From: Campylobacterales bacterium
GTDB taxonomy: Bacteria; Campylobacterota; Campylobacteria; Campylobacterales; Sulfurospirillaceae
Assembly (NCBI GenBank): GCA_016930915.1
Contig: JAFGFU010000005.1
Location: 82,401-146,400, forward strand
Reading direction: 5' to 3'
DNA length: 64,000 bases
A program made the position numbers and the translations under genes. The notes beneath the pieces were generated by a model. That model made no database searches, was not told the origin of the DNA, and worked only from the letters and a program-made list of their open reading frames with translations. Of this stretch, positions 26,396-36,029 are shown piece by piece (positions within the stretch are counted from its first letter, which is position 1; each line of letters begins with the position of its first letter).

Positions 26396-28285
26396 ATGCG
26401 TATTATGTTGAATTCTTTACGTATTGTTTTTGTCTATGCTTTTTTTTCTATTTTATGGATTTTATTCTCTGATACTATCTTGGGGTTTTTCATTAAAGAC
26501 GCTTCTTTACTGAGCTCTGTACAGACAGTTAAAGGACTCTTTTTTGTTTTCATTACTTCTTTGATGCTGTATGTTTTAATTAAAAGAAAAATTGATGAAA
26601 TTGATACGATGCGAAAAAATCTTCATGAGCATCAGCAACGCTTAGAATATGTAATTGAAGGGGCAAATCTTGGCTATTGGGACTGGGATTATGTGCACAA
26701 TAGACAAATGGTCAATGATAGATGGCTTTCTTTTTTAGGCTTAAACCGTGATGAGATTGAACATACGATTACAGATTGGTCTAACCGTATTCATCCCAGT
26801 GATAAAATTATTGTAGATAAAGCGATTGAGAATACCATTCGTCACAATAAGCCTTATATCATTGAATTTAGAATGCAACATGCGGATGGGCATTGGGTTT
26901 GGATTGAAGGCTCTGGTGCTGTTGTTAAACGAGATGAAAAAACAGGTGCTCCCTTAAGACTTGCAGGAACACATCGAGATATTAGTGAACGTAAACGATC
27001 TCAAGCAGATATGCTCTTTTTGGCACTCAATGATCCTTTGACTAAATTACCTAATCGGGCTTATTTAAGGCAGGAGTTTGAAAAAAGACGTTTGAGTGAA
27101 TCTACTTCGATGGCTTTTTTATTTTTGGATTTGGATTATTTTAAAAATATCAATGATATGTATGGGCATTCTATTGGTGATAAAGTGATTCAAATTGTTG
27201 CAAAGCGATTTAACTCCTGTATTAAAGAGTCTGATTTTTTAGCACGTGTAGGGGGCGATGAGTTTGTTATTTTAACGGAGGGGCATTTACATGTAGGAAG
27301 TTTGTGTGAAGATTTGGTGCAAAGTTTAATTGAATCTATTGTGATTGAAGAAGATGCGTTTTCCTTAGGAGTAAGTATAGGTGTTGCGTGTGCTCCGCAA
27401 AATGGCAATAGTTTTGAAGCTCTTTTTAAAAATGCAGATACAGCCATGTATGAAGCCAAAAGTAGTGGCAAAAATAGATATGTTTTTTATACACAAGACA
27501 TGACAGATAGTATTATTAAATCCACAAAACTTGATAACGAAATAAAACGTGCCATTGAAAAAGATGAGTTTATCCTCTATTATCAGCCACAAGTTGATTT
27601 GGAAACAAAAAAAGTGGTTGGTATTGAAGCATTGGTTCGATGGATGGATCCGATGAAAGGGGTTATGAATCCTGACTTTTTTATTCCCAGAGCAGAAGAA
27701 AATCGCTTGATTGTTGTTTTGGGTGAGATGGTTTTTAAAAAAGCTTTGTATCAACTCAAAGCATGGAAAAACCAAAAGCTTTTTGAGGGGAAAATGGCAA
27801 TTAATATTTCGGGTGTACAGATGGAAGAGGAAAATTTTGTGCAGAGACTAGAATCAATACGTCAAGAAATTAATGTAGATGCTTCGTGTATTGAATTAGA
27901 AGTCACAGAGAGTTATATTATGACAAAAGCTACATCTTCTATTCCGATGCTTCAAGAACTTAAAGATTTGGGTTTTAGTATTGCAGTGGATGATTTTGGA
28001 ACAGGATATTCTTCTTTGAGTTATCTTAAACAATTGCCACTCCAAAAACTTAAGATTGATCGTTCTTTTATTAAAGATTTGCCTTATGATTACGAAGATA
28101 GAGCTATTTTACGTGCCATTGTAGATCTAGCAAAGGGTTTAAAGCTTGAAGTATTAGCAGAAGGCGTCGAAGAGGAAGAGCAAAAAGAGTTTTTACTTAA
28201 AAATGGCTGTAAAATGGCGCAAGGCTTTTTATTTGCAAAACCCATGAGTGCAGAAGCGTGTGAGGAGTATTTGCGTCAAAACTAA
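26396..28285 (+). CDS. Membrane PAS-GGDEF-EAL cyclic-di-GMP protein
   Basis: The 629-residue protein has two N-terminal membrane helices (about 8-30 and 45-62), then a PAS domain near 75-200 (ANLGYWDWDY, MQHADGHWVWIEGSG, GTHRDISERK). A GGDEF domain follows with an intact RVGGDEFVIL active site near residue 283, then an EAL domain with GIEALVRW near 408, EVTESYIM, AVDDFGTGYSSLSYL and VLAEGVEEEEQ. All canonical catalytic motifs are present, so both cyclase and phosphodiesterase activity are possible. The periplasmic loop is short, so sensing is probably by the PAS domain. Confidence 0.92.
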   Translation: MRIMLNSLRIVFVYAFFSILWILFSDTILGFFIKDASLLSSVQTVKGLFFVFITSLMLYVLIKRKIDEIDTMRKNLHEHQQRLEYVIEGANLGYWDWDYVHNRQMVNDRWLSFLGLNRDEIEHTITDWSNRIHPSDKIIVDKAIENTIRHNKPYIIEFRMQHADGHWVWIEGSGAVVKRDEKTGAPLRLAGTHRDISERKRSQADMLFLALNDPLTKLPNRAYLRQEFEKRRLSESTSMAFLFLDLDYFKNINDMYGHSIGDKVIQIVAKRFNSCIKESDFLARVGGDEFVILTEGHLHVGSLCEDLVQSLIESIVIEEDAFSLGVSIGVACAPQNGNSFEALFKNADTAMYEAKSSGKNRYVFYTQDMTDSIIKSTKLDNEIKRAIEKDEFILYYQPQVDLETKKVVGIEALVRWMDPMKGVMNPDFFIPRAEENRLIVVLGEMVFKKALYQLKAWKNQKLFEGKMAINISGVQMEEENFVQRLESIRQEINVDASCIELEVTESYIMTKATSSIPMLQELKDLGFSIAVDDFGTGYSSLSYLKQLPLQKLKIDRSFIKDLPYDYEDRAILRAIVDLAKGLKLEVLAEGVEEEEQKEFLLKNGCKMAQGFLFAKPMSAEACEEYLRQN

Positions 28286-28346
28286 CTTTTAGTTCCTTTT
28301 TTGTACAATAAGCCCATTTTAATTACATCACATAGGGTAACAATTC

Positions 28347-30548
28347 ATGGAAAATTTAGACGCAGTGTTAAAAAAGCATAAGTTAACCAAAGACGAATAT
28401 GAAAATATTTTGAACATTTTAGGACGTGAGCCTAATATGCTAGAGATCGGTATCTTCTCATCCATGTGGAGTGAGCACTGCTCTTACAAATCCAGCAAAA
28501 AATACCTCAATGGCTTCCCCACCAAGGCCCCATGGGTCATTCAAGGACCAGGTGAGAATGCGGGTGTTATCGACGTGGGCGATGGCATGGCGGCTGTCTT
28601 TAAGATGGAGTCACACAACCACCCAAGTTTCATTGAACCCTACCAAGGTGCAGCAACGGGCGTGGGTGGAATTTTAAGAGATGTCTTTACGATGGGTGCA
28701 CGCCCTGTAGCCAATATGAACTCGCTTCGTTTTGGCAATGTCACCAACAATGACGACACATCGCATCATCAACGCTACCTTGTACGTGGTGTGGTTGCAG
28801 GTATCGGTGGATACGGTAACTGTATGGGTGTTCCAACCATTGGTGGTGAGACCTTTTTTGATGAGAGCTACAATGGCAATATCTTGGTTAACGCATTCAC
28901 ACTAGGTCTTGCAAAAAGTGATGAGATTTTTTACGGCAGAGCTGAGGGTATCGGCAATCCAGTTGTTTATGTTGGTTCAAAAACAGGTCGTGATGGTCTG
29001 GGTGGCGCTGTTATGGCGAGTGATAGCTTTACGGAAGCAAACAAAAGCCTACGCCCAACCGTACAAGTGGGTGACCCATTTGCTGAGAAACTTCTTTTGG
29101 AAGCATGTTTAGAACTCTTTAAAACTGACTACATCGTGGGTATTCAAGATATGGGTGCGGCTGGACTTACTTCAAGTTCATTCGAGATGGCAGGACGAAG
29201 TGGAAGCGGTATGATCATGCACTTAGATAAAGTTCCTGCTCGTGAAGAGGGTATGCAACCATTTGAATTTATGCTCTCTGAATCACAAGAGCGAATGCTC
29301 ATCTGTGCTAAAAAAGGGTATGAGGACAAAGTTGTCGAGATCTTTAGAAAATGGGATCTAAACGCTGAAATCATCGGTGAAGTAACAGCAACGGGCAACA
29401 TGGAACTCTTCTGGCATGGTGAGAGAGTGGCAGATATGCCAGTACAACCCGTGAGCGAGCAAGCACCGATTTATGATCGACCCACTAAAGAGCCAGCTTA
29501 TTTGGCTTCTATTAAAAACACAACGATCAACGACTTTGCTAAAGTAGAGAACCAAAAAGCGTTTGATACCCTTTTAAACTCCGTCGAAGTCAGTGATAAA
29601 TCATGGATTTTTGACCAATATGACTCCACCGTTCAAACCAATACCATTAAAGCACCAGGAAGTTTGGATGCAAGCGTGATTCGTATCAAAGAAAACGGTA
29701 AAGCACTTTCGATGAGTAGCGATTGTAACCCACGTTATAACTACATCGATCCTAAAATGGGTGCTGCTGCTGCGGTGGCTGAAAGTGGAAGAAATGTTGC
29801 TATGAGTGGCGCACGACCATTAGCAATTACCGATTGTCTCAACTACGGCAATCCTGAAAACCCTGAGGTCATGTGGCAGTTTGCACAGGGGTGTTATGGC
29901 ATCAAAGAGGCGTGTGCGAAACTCAATACGCCTGTTGTCAGCGGTAACGTATCTTTGTACAATGAAACCAATGGCATAGGTGTTTTCCCAACCCCTGCGA
30001 TTGTGATGGTGGGTTTGAATGACGATGCGAACAAAACGCTTCCATCAAGCTTCCAAAAAGAGGGCGCTTCGATTTATCTCATTGGTGAAACTAAAAGCGA
30101 TTTTGGCGGAAGCTTGTATATGAAAGAGCTTTTTGGCAAAGTCGAGGGAACCTTAGCAAAGCTTGATTATGACAAAGAGCTGAAACTGTGGGAATTGGTC
30201 ATTGAAGCCAATAAAAAAGGTTATTTGAATGCGGCTAAAGATGTGAACGTAGGTGGCGTTGCCATCGCGCTGGCTAAAATGGTCGCCAAAAGTGGAAAAG
30301 GTGTTACATGTAAGTTTACATGTAACGATGCTAAAGACATTTTTTCAGAGAGTTTTTCCCGTGCACTCGTTGAAGTAAACGATGAAGCAGGCTTTGAAGT
30401 GATGGCTAAAACGGTTGGTTTAACTGCTACTAAAATCGGAACGGTGGGTGGAAATACCTTTACATGTAATGATATTTCAAAAAGTGTTGAAGCGATACAA
30501 GAGCGTTATTTTAACCGTTTCCAAGAAGTTATCGAGCAAGATATCTAA
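28347..30548 (+). CDS. purL: Phosphoribosylformylglycinamidine synthase subunit PurL
   Basis: The 733-residue small-type PurL carries out the fourth step of purine synthesis with PurQ and PurS. Signatures are [49 protein letters not shown] and [10 protein letters not shown]. The N-terminus is complete and the ATG at 28347 has a weak ribosome site. Three TACATGTA motifs lie near its 3' end (30305, 30317, 30461), coding for Thr-Cys-Lys and Thr-Cys-Asn. A rho-independent terminator follows. Confidence 0.96.
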   Translation: MENLDAVLKKHKLTKDEYENILNILGREPNMLEIGIFSSMWSEHCSYKSSKKYLNGFPTKAPWVIQGPGENAGVIDVGDGMAAVFKMESHNHPSFIEPYQGAATGVGGILRDVFTMGARPVANMNSLRFGNVTNNDDTSHHQRYLVRGVVAGIGGYGNCMGVPTIGGETFFDESYNGNILVNAFTLGLAKSDEIFYGRAEGIGNPVVYVGSKTGRDGLGGAVMASDSFTEANKSLRPTVQVGDPFAEKLLLEACLELFKTDYIVGIQDMGAAGLTSSSFEMAGRSGSGMIMHLDKVPAREEGMQPFEFMLSESQERMLICAKKGYEDKVVEIFRKWDLNAEIIGEVTATGNMELFWHGERVADMPVQPVSEQAPIYDRPTKEPAYLASIKNTTINDFAKVENQKAFDTLLNSVEVSDKSWIFDQYDSTVQTNTIKAPGSLDASVIRIKENGKALSMSSDCNPRYNYIDPKMGAAAAVAESGRNVAMSGARPLAITDCLNYGNPENPEVMWQFAQGCYGIKEACAKLNTPVVSGNVSLYNETNGIGVFPTPAIVMVGLNDDANKTLPSSFQKEGASIYLIGETKSDFGGSLYMKELFGKVEGTLAKLDYDKELKLWELVIEANKKGYLNAAKDVNVGGVAIALAKMVAKSGKGVTCKFTCNDAKDIFSESFSRALVEVNDEAGFEVMAKTVGLTATKIGTVGGNTFTCNDISKSVEAIQERYFNRFQEVIEQDI

Positions 30549-30554
30549 ATCTTT

Positions 30555-30580
30555 AAGAGGTGCGAGGGCACCTCTTTTTT
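30555..30580 (+). terminator. Rho-independent terminator after purL
   Basis: AAGAGGTGC (30555-30563) pairs with GCACCTCTT (30568-30576) around GAGG and leads into a run of eight T ending at 30580. Confidence 0.9.
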
Positions 30581-30605
30581 ACTTCTTATTTTAGCTTTCT
30601 AAAAC

Positions 30606-31388
30606 TCAAAATGTCCCGTATGCGACAAAAAAGGCGATATTCATACATTGTGGTTGTGCGGCACCTTTTTTTGAGGGGCAACGCTTCATATAGGTATTGA
30701 TTTTTTTGCCATCTTTGTGTGTGAGCATGGGGTAGTTAAAATTCATATAATCTAAAATATTTTTACCATTGGAGTGGTGAATAAATTCTACCGTACCATC
30801 GGCTTCAACTTTGGTGACAATACCTACATGCGTGATATTCTCAGCCACATTTGGCACAGGTGCTTTCTTTTGAACGACCTCTTTTTTACCATTTTTTGTT
30901 TTGCTTTGAACTGTTTTTTTAGTTTTAGGAGTGGCTCTTCGCTCTGTATTTTCAAAAAAGACAAGGTCTCCAAGATTTGGAAGTCTAGCTTCGTAAGCAT
31001 TGCCTTTTTTAGACATAAGATTAAACATGGCACGGGATTTTCGTGCGTTATCAAAACTTGCGTTTAACTCTTGTTCATTATAGAAAGGACGACCAGTTTT
31101 AAGGTTGATAAGATTGACAAATCCTGAACAATCACCTCCATCTCGTTTTCCCAAATACATCATGGCATTCTCAACAATTGCCTCACGGGAGGAGAGCTCA
31201 GGTGCATGGCGCAACCTATATCCCTCTTTCTCTTTTTCCAGAAAGAGCTCATTGTTTGGTTCTTTGTCAATGTACATTTTAGGTTCAACTTTGATTTCAG
31301 CGACATTGCTTGTTGGGGTAACTTCAACGTGTGTGATGGCACATCCACACAGTAGCAAGGCACTTAGGCTTAAAATGATTGGTTTCAT
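30606..31388 (-). CDS. NlpC/P60-like putative lipoprotein, paralogue 1
   Basis: The 260-residue protein has a lipoprotein signal (LSALLLCGC; lipobox Cys near 16). The domain has the likely nucleophile in GKRDGGDCSGFVNLIN, a GDLVFFENTERR loop and His in ITHVGIVTKV followed by FIHHSNGKN, fitting an NlpC/P60-type cysteine peptidase acting on peptidoglycan. A Lys-rich insertion (residues about 155-180) separates the GDLVFF and HVGIV motifs and is absent from the neighbour. Its start overlaps the end of paralogue 2 by 4 nt, so the pair is a tandem duplication. Confidence 0.7.
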   Translation of the reverse strand: MKPIILSLSALLLCGCAITHVEVTPTSNVAEIKVEPKMYIDKEPNNELFLEKEKEGYRLRHAPELSSREAIVENAMMYLGKRDGGDCSGFVNLINLKTGRPFYNEQELNASFDNARKSRAMFNLMSKKGNAYEARLPNLGDLVFFENTERRATPKTKKTVQSKTKNGKKEVVQKKAPVPNVAENITHVGIVTKVEADGTVEFIHHSNGKNILDYMNFNYPMLTHKDGKKINTYMKRCPSKKGAAQPQCMNIAFFVAYGTF

Positions 31389-32002
31389 TTGATACTCCCA
31401 TAAGCACTAAAATAATTAGGGGCTAAGCAGAGATGGCCTTCATTTTTAGGGCATTTTTCCATGTAGGAATTGATCTTTTTTTCTTCGTAGTTGACGTCTT
31501 TTGGATAGTTTAAATTCATTTGGCTAATGAGATTTTTTCCTTTGGTATGGTGGATAAAATGTACGGTTTCATCGTTGTCAATTTTCGTAATGATGCCAAT
31601 ATGGGTAATGTTATCGACACTTTTTTTGGCTTGAGCGTATTTTTTAACGGTATTGGCAAAGAAGATAAGATCGCCCACTTTTGGTTTTTCATGGTAGAGA
31701 CGGTTTTGTGTCTCTAAAAGATTGTAAATGGCGAGTGAACGCCTTGAGTCTTCGAAGTATTCATTGAGCTCTTCGGTGGTGAAATAGGGAGCAAAACTTT
31801 CTTTATTGACCAATGTGACAAATCCTGAACAATCCCCACCATCTTTTTTGCCATGGTATTTAAGCGCATTTTGAAGGATTCCCATGCGTTTAGGTGTATC
31901 ATCAGGTTGGATAACAGGAGGGGGTGTTTGTACTAAAGTTTTTTGGCTACATCCTGTCACTAAAAAAAGCAAAGTCAGCATCATAAGATAAAAAAGTTTC
32001 AT
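31385..32002 (-). CDS. NlpC/P60-like putative lipoprotein, paralogue 2
   Basis: The 205-residue lipoprotein (signal ending LFLVTGC) shares the core of the adjacent gene: HGKKDGGDCSGFVTLVN, GDLIFFANTVKK, ITHIGIITKI and FIHHTKGKN. It lacks the Lys-rich insertion of paralogue 1 and may represent the ancestral form. Predicted location is the periplasmic face of a membrane, as a cell-wall hydrolase or remodelling factor. Activity is inferred from Cys and His positions only. Confidence 0.7.
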   Translation of the reverse strand: MKLFYLMMLTLLFLVTGCSQKTLVQTPPPVIQPDDTPKRMGILQNALKYHGKKDGGDCSGFVTLVNKESFAPYFTTEELNEYFEDSRRSLAIYNLLETQNRLYHEKPKVGDLIFFANTVKKYAQAKKSVDNITHIGIITKIDNDETVHFIHHTKGKNLISQMNLNYPKDVNYEEKKINSYMEKCPKNEGHLCLAPNYFSAYGSIK

Positions 32003-32043
32003 CGTGTCCCTTAAAAAAATTATATGATTTTAGCGATTTTGCC

Positions 32044-33183
32044 TTAAATTTTTAAATTATCCATTGCCTTTTGCATGCGTTCTAAAATCTCCTTTAAAAG
32101 AGTCCTTTGGGTTCCAAAGTTTAATCGTACACAATTTTTGTCGCCAAAGCCTTCCCCATCGCTAAGACCCACGCCAAATTCCAGAAAAAAGTCATACGGG
32201 CTTTTTACATGTAAAGCAGAAGCGTCTATCCATGCTAAAAAGGTGGCTTCTTGATTTAAGAGTTTAAGTTTGGGATTTTTGGCGACAAAGGCTTGAACGA
32301 GTTTGAGGTTTTCTGCTAAATAAAGACGAAGATCCGCTAGCCACGCATCACCTTCAAGGTATGCAGCTTTCATGGCAATAATACCTAAGAGGTTAATTCC
32401 TCCTACCATGCTGCCCATCGTCTCTTTAAAGCGTTTACGAAGCGAGGTATTGGGGATGATGGCAAACGAGGCTTGAAGTCCTGCAATGTTAAAGGTTTTA
32501 CTTGGAGCCATCAGTGTAATGGTGCATTCTTGAAGTGCGGGGCTGAGTGAGGCAATAGGAATATGTTTTGCCGTATCATTGAGAATCAAATCGGCATGAA
32601 TTTCATCTGAACAGATGCTTAGGTTATGCTTTAAACAAAATGCTCCTAGTTGCTCTAACTCTTTACATGTAAAAACAGTTCCTGCTGGATTGTAAGGATT
32701 GCAAAGCATAAAGAGTTTACATGTAGGTGTTATGTGCGCTTCCATCGCTTCAAAGTCAAACGTCCAGCGCTTGTTTTCTTCTTTCATTTTAATGGCTATC
32801 ACTTCACGCCCTGCATGTTTAGGTGCTTTGATGAAATGGGGGTAAATCGGTGTCGTTGTCATGACGCTTTCTCCCTCCACCGCCATACACGCAATGTTCA
32901 TACTGCTCACCACGCCGTGCGTAAAGACCAACCACTCTTTTTGAATCTCCCAATTGTAGTGGCGTTTCATAAACGCAAGAATCGCATCATAGGTTTCATC
33001 ATCAACAGCGGTATAACCAAAAACCCCTTCGCGTACACGTTTTTGCAAGGCTTCTATGACACATGGAGGCGATTTAAAATCCATGTCGGCAACCCATGTG
33101 GGAATAACATCTTTTCCCTTGTATTTGTCCCATTTTTCAGAGGGCGTTTGGGTTCTATCTACGATTTCATCAAAGCTACTCAT
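32044..33183 (-). CDS. patB: PatB/MalY-type pyridoxal phosphate C-S lyase
   Basis: The 379-residue fold-type I PLP enzyme of the cystathionine beta-lyase (PatB) family starts SFDEIVDRTQTPSEKWDKY and has WVADMDFKSPPCV, LCNPYNPAGTVF and SDEIHADL. The PLP Lys is in MAPSKTFNIAGLQ. It would cleave cystathionine or cysteine conjugates, or act as an aminotransferase. Three TACATGTA motifs fall inside it (32206, 32664, 32718), an unusually high number for one gene. AAGGAT lies upstream of the ATG. Confidence 0.92.
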   Translation of the reverse strand: MSSFDEIVDRTQTPSEKWDKYKGKDVIPTWVADMDFKSPPCVIEALQKRVREGVFGYTAVDDETYDAILAFMKRHYNWEIQKEWLVFTHGVVSSMNIACMAVEGESVMTTTPIYPHFIKAPKHAGREVIAIKMKEENKRWTFDFEAMEAHITPTCKLFMLCNPYNPAGTVFTCKELEQLGAFCLKHNLSICSDEIHADLILNDTAKHIPIASLSPALQECTITLMAPSKTFNIAGLQASFAIIPNTSLRKRFKETMGSMVGGINLLGIIAMKAAYLEGDAWLADLRLYLAENLKLVQAFVAKNPKLKLLNQEATFLAWIDASALHVKSPYDFFLEFGVGLSDGEGFGDKNCVRLNFGTQRTLLKEILERMQKAMDNLKI

Positions 33184-33302
33184 ATAAGGTATCCTTATTT
33201 TTAATGAAATGATTGTAGCACAATTACGCTCGTTTCGTTTTTACATGTAATGTATCAATAAGAATACCAAATATGAAAAATGAGGCATAAAAAGAAAGCT
33301 TT

Positions 33303-33923
33303 TTACTTCTCTTTTTGGATGCCATAGTGTTGATATTTTTCTTGTATTTCACTCTTTTTCTCTTTCATTTGCTCCTTCATTATCTCAAATTCTGGGGTGT
33401 AATAATTTAAGGTATTTCGCATATTTTGATGTCCTGCATCAATATGACACGAAGCGCAATGAATTTCTTTATCCGTTCCTTTTAGGCTTTGATAATGTTT
33501 ATGCATTTTTTGTGCTTGTTTGGAAGATGTTTGAGTTGAGAGAAGATTGCCATGACATTCTAAACAGCCATCATCAAAGACAAAACTTTCTCTGTGTGCT
33601 CTTTTTTCAATCCAATCAATTTTAGAAGGGTCTCCAAAGAGATGAATACTTCCTTCTACCACACCGTTTCTTGCTTTGGTGTAGATGTATTTGAGGATAT
33701 TGTCATGGGGAAGGTGACAATCAACACATTTTGCACTCGCACCTAATTTCCCAGCACCTCCGTGTACATCTTCTCTATAAGCCACCACCATAGGGTCCAT
33801 TTCATGGCAGATGACACAAAATTTTTGGTCACTTGTTTTGTGGAGTCCATAGTACGTTACAAGACTGAATATCAATCCAATACCAATACCTATGGATAGA
33901 AAGATAAATAGTTTAAGTTTCAT
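33303..33923 (-). CDS. fccC: NapC/NirT-type tetrahaem quinol dehydrogenase (FccC-like)
   Basis: The ATG at 33923 overlaps the stop of the tetrahaem gene (ATGA) with GAGGAA upstream, giving 206 residues. One N-terminal membrane anchor (KLFIFLSIGIGIGLIFSL) is followed by four CxxCH motifs (CVICH, CVDCH, CLECH, CASCH). NapC/NirT proteins take electrons from menaquinol and pass them to periplasmic reductases. Gene order flavoprotein, tetrahaem protein, NapC-type matches the fccABC methacrylate-reductase arrangement remembered from Wolinella succinogenes. Confidence 0.85.
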   Translation of the reverse strand: MKLKLFIFLSIGIGIGLIFSLVTYYGLHKTSDQKFCVICHEMDPMVVAYREDVHGGAGKLGASAKCVDCHLPHDNILKYIYTKARNGVVEGSIHLFGDPSKIDWIEKRAHRESFVFDDGCLECHGNLLSTQTSSKQAQKMHKHYQSLKGTDKEIHCASCHIDAGHQNMRNTLNYYTPEFEIMKEQMKEKKSEIQEKYQHYGIQKEK

Positions 33924-34384
33924 GGCGTTTTCCTCATCCACATATTCGTAGCAATCTCTTTTTCATGACATTCCGCACACATATTGATAGATGCTTTGTG
34001 TTCATAGTGACATTCATCACAGGATAAACGTGTTCCATCATGAATGGAGTTGTGAGGATTTGGTTTGCCTATAAAATCTAAACGTTGCGCAATTTTTTCT
34101 TTAGAGCCATGGCATTCAAGACAGGTTTTTTCTCTAACCGCTTTAAACGCTTCAGGATTATTTCCCTGTCCATCATGACAAAAGAGACATTCTAAAGATA
34201 ATTTTGCATGGACACGTTTGAGAGGATACTTTTCTTTGAACTCTTGTGTCATCGTTACGGTTTCTCTTCCTTTTAGATCAGGAGAAGAAGAGGTAACTTC
34301 TCCTGATTTAAGCGTTAAAGGTAAGAGAGTAAAACATAAAGAAAGACAAAGAGCTACAAATATATTTTGTGCTCTTTGTTTCAT
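33920..34384 (-). CDS. fccB: Periplasmic tetrahaem cytochrome c (FccB-like)
   Basis: The 154-residue protein has a Sec signal peptide (FVALCLSLCFTLLPLTL) and four CxxCH haem sites: CLFCH, CLECH, CDECH and CAECH. The sequence has the low-complexity spacing of the Shewanella-type flavocytochrome c haem domain. It is encoded as a separate subunit directly after the flavoprotein, whose stop abuts its ATG. It would carry electrons from FccC to the flavin subunit. Confidence 0.85.
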   Translation of the reverse strand: MKQRAQNIFVALCLSLCFTLLPLTLKSGEVTSSSPDLKGRETVTMTQEFKEKYPLKRVHAKLSLECLFCHDGQGNNPEAFKAVREKTCLECHGSKEKIAQRLDFIGKPNPHNSIHDGTRLSCDECHYEHKASINMCAECHEKEIATNMWMRKTP

Positions 34385-35923
34385 TTAGATGTTTTCTCCC
34401 GCGACCATACCAAAGACAAGACAGTCAGGAATAGAGCAACTACCCAAACGACTTGCACCATGGATACCGCCATTTACTCCACCTGCAGAGAAGAGCCCTG
34501 GAATCGGTTTTTTTGTTTTTGTCGAAATGATTTGTGCTTTGTCGTTGATTTTTAAGCCACCCATGGTGTAGTGCAGTTTAGGAACGCCTCGTGTGCCATA
34601 AAAAGGAGGTTTATTAATTTGTACACCTTCGACCCCATGCACGGGTTTCCCAAATTCGGTATCTTTTTTAGCGGTGACATAACCATTGTAGGCTTCAACG
34701 GTTTTTTTCAACTCCGCTGCTGGCATTTTGTAGGCTGCTGCGAGTTCATCAAGTGTATTGAATTTTTTGACAACGCCTGAAGCAAGTGCTTTTGCAGTCA
34801 AATCAGGAATGATTTTATCCACAGCGGCTTGATCACAAATATTGATAGGGTAGTTTTGATCTTGACCAATGACATTAAACATTGCAAGTGAGCGAACACG
34901 ACGGTCGGCTAGTTCATTCATAAAACGTTTGCCTGTTTTTGTGTCAACGGTAATACCGTATCTAAATGTTGCATTAATGTTAAAATTAGAAGCGGTACCA
35001 AATCCTTTTTCATCTGGGCTTGCCCAAGGTCCCCATTGAATCCATGACATCTGAACGGGTACAGCACCTAATTCTAACGCTTTCATAATGACTTCACCTG
35101 TTGCACCTGGCTGATTTGTTGTGTCGCATTCAAGAGGAATACTAGGGTCTTGCATATTACGTAAAAAAGTATCACGACAAAAACCACCACTGGCAAGAAT
35201 CACACCTTTGCGTGCCTTAATGTATTTGGTCTCTCCTGTTTTATTTTCTGCATGGTCATCTAAGGCTTTCATATCAAATTTATAGTTCTCTCGTATAACA
35301 ACGCCGACAATACGTCCAGAATCGTCTGCAATAAAATCATCAAATTTTGTTCGGTTTTTCAGTGTGACATTGGAGAGTTTTTCTGCATAGCCTAACATAG
35401 GTTGAACAATGCCAGCGCCACTTGCGGTAGATGTTAAATACGTTCTAGGAATAGAGTGACCACCGAGGTGAGAAAGTTTTTCATAATATTTTGCACCACA
35501 TTTTTCAGTTAATTTAAGCGCATCAGCACTTCTAGCGGCAATGACTTTAAGATTATCTGTGTGATTCATATTTAACCCTGCTTTAAGCATATCTTTGAGA
35601 TAAAGCTCAATAGAATCTTGAACACCTTCTGCTTTTTGTTTAGGGCTATTTACGACGGCAAATAATCCACCATTAATGATCGAATTACCTCCAAAACGTC
35701 CCATTTTTTCAATCATACATACTTTAAGACCTTTTTCTGCTGCGGTAATAGTTGCGGCAAGCCCCGCAAATCCAGAACCAATAACCACAACATCATATTC
35801 TTGATCGTATTTAACACCTTTTTGATCCAGTACGCTTGCACCAAGTGAACTTTCACCTAGTGCTACCATTCCTGCACTTAGTGCTCCAAGTTTAACAAAA
35901 TTACGTCGGGTAATATCAGCCAT
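34385..35923 (-). CDS. fccA: Tat-exported flavocytochrome c-type reductase flavoprotein (FccA-like)
   Basis: The 512-residue protein starts after AAGGAGGT with a Tat signal (TRRNFVKLGALSAGM). The FAD motif is VVVIGSGFAGLAATITAAEKG, with RFGGNSIINGG and the C-terminal GGIHGASRLGSCSIPD. It belongs to the fumarate reductase/urocanate reductase flavoprotein family. The region FRYGITVDTKTGKRFMNELADRR replaces the usual fumarate-binding context, and the fumarate His (TxHPT) is not seen. So the acceptor is probably another alpha,beta-unsaturated carboxylate, such as methacrylate or an aryl acrylate. The exact substrate cannot be read. It is encoded behind a dedicated two-component system. Confidence 0.85.
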   Translation of the reverse strand: MADITRRNFVKLGALSAGMVALGESSLGASVLDQKGVKYDQEYDVVVIGSGFAGLAATITAAEKGLKVCMIEKMGRFGGNSIINGGLFAVVNSPKQKAEGVQDSIELYLKDMLKAGLNMNHTDNLKVIAARSADALKLTEKCGAKYYEKLSHLGGHSIPRTYLTSTASGAGIVQPMLGYAEKLSNVTLKNRTKFDDFIADDSGRIVGVVIRENYKFDMKALDDHAENKTGETKYIKARKGVILASGGFCRDTFLRNMQDPSIPLECDTTNQPGATGEVIMKALELGAVPVQMSWIQWGPWASPDEKGFGTASNFNINATFRYGITVDTKTGKRFMNELADRRVRSLAMFNVIGQDQNYPINICDQAAVDKIIPDLTAKALASGVVKKFNTLDELAAAYKMPAAELKKTVEAYNGYVTAKKDTEFGKPVHGVEGVQINKPPFYGTRGVPKLHYTMGGLKINDKAQIISTKTKKPIPGLFSAGGVNGGIHGASRLGSCSIPDCLVFGMVAGENI

Positions 35924-36029
35924 AATGACCTCCTTGAAATTTAAAACATCAAATTAAACTATAAAAAAATAATTAAAAAATAAATTTTATAAAAGAAGGG
36001 CATATTAAGGATTTTAGTGGACGATAGAA

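Noticed and set aside
30606..32002. Lipoprotein pair as one gene split by a frameshift
   Set aside because: Each has its own lipobox signal and a complete Cys-His domain, so they are paralogues.
34385..35923. Flavoprotein as a canonical fumarate reductase
   Set aside because: The fumarate-binding His region is absent and the substrate-site sequence differs, so only the broader family is claimed.
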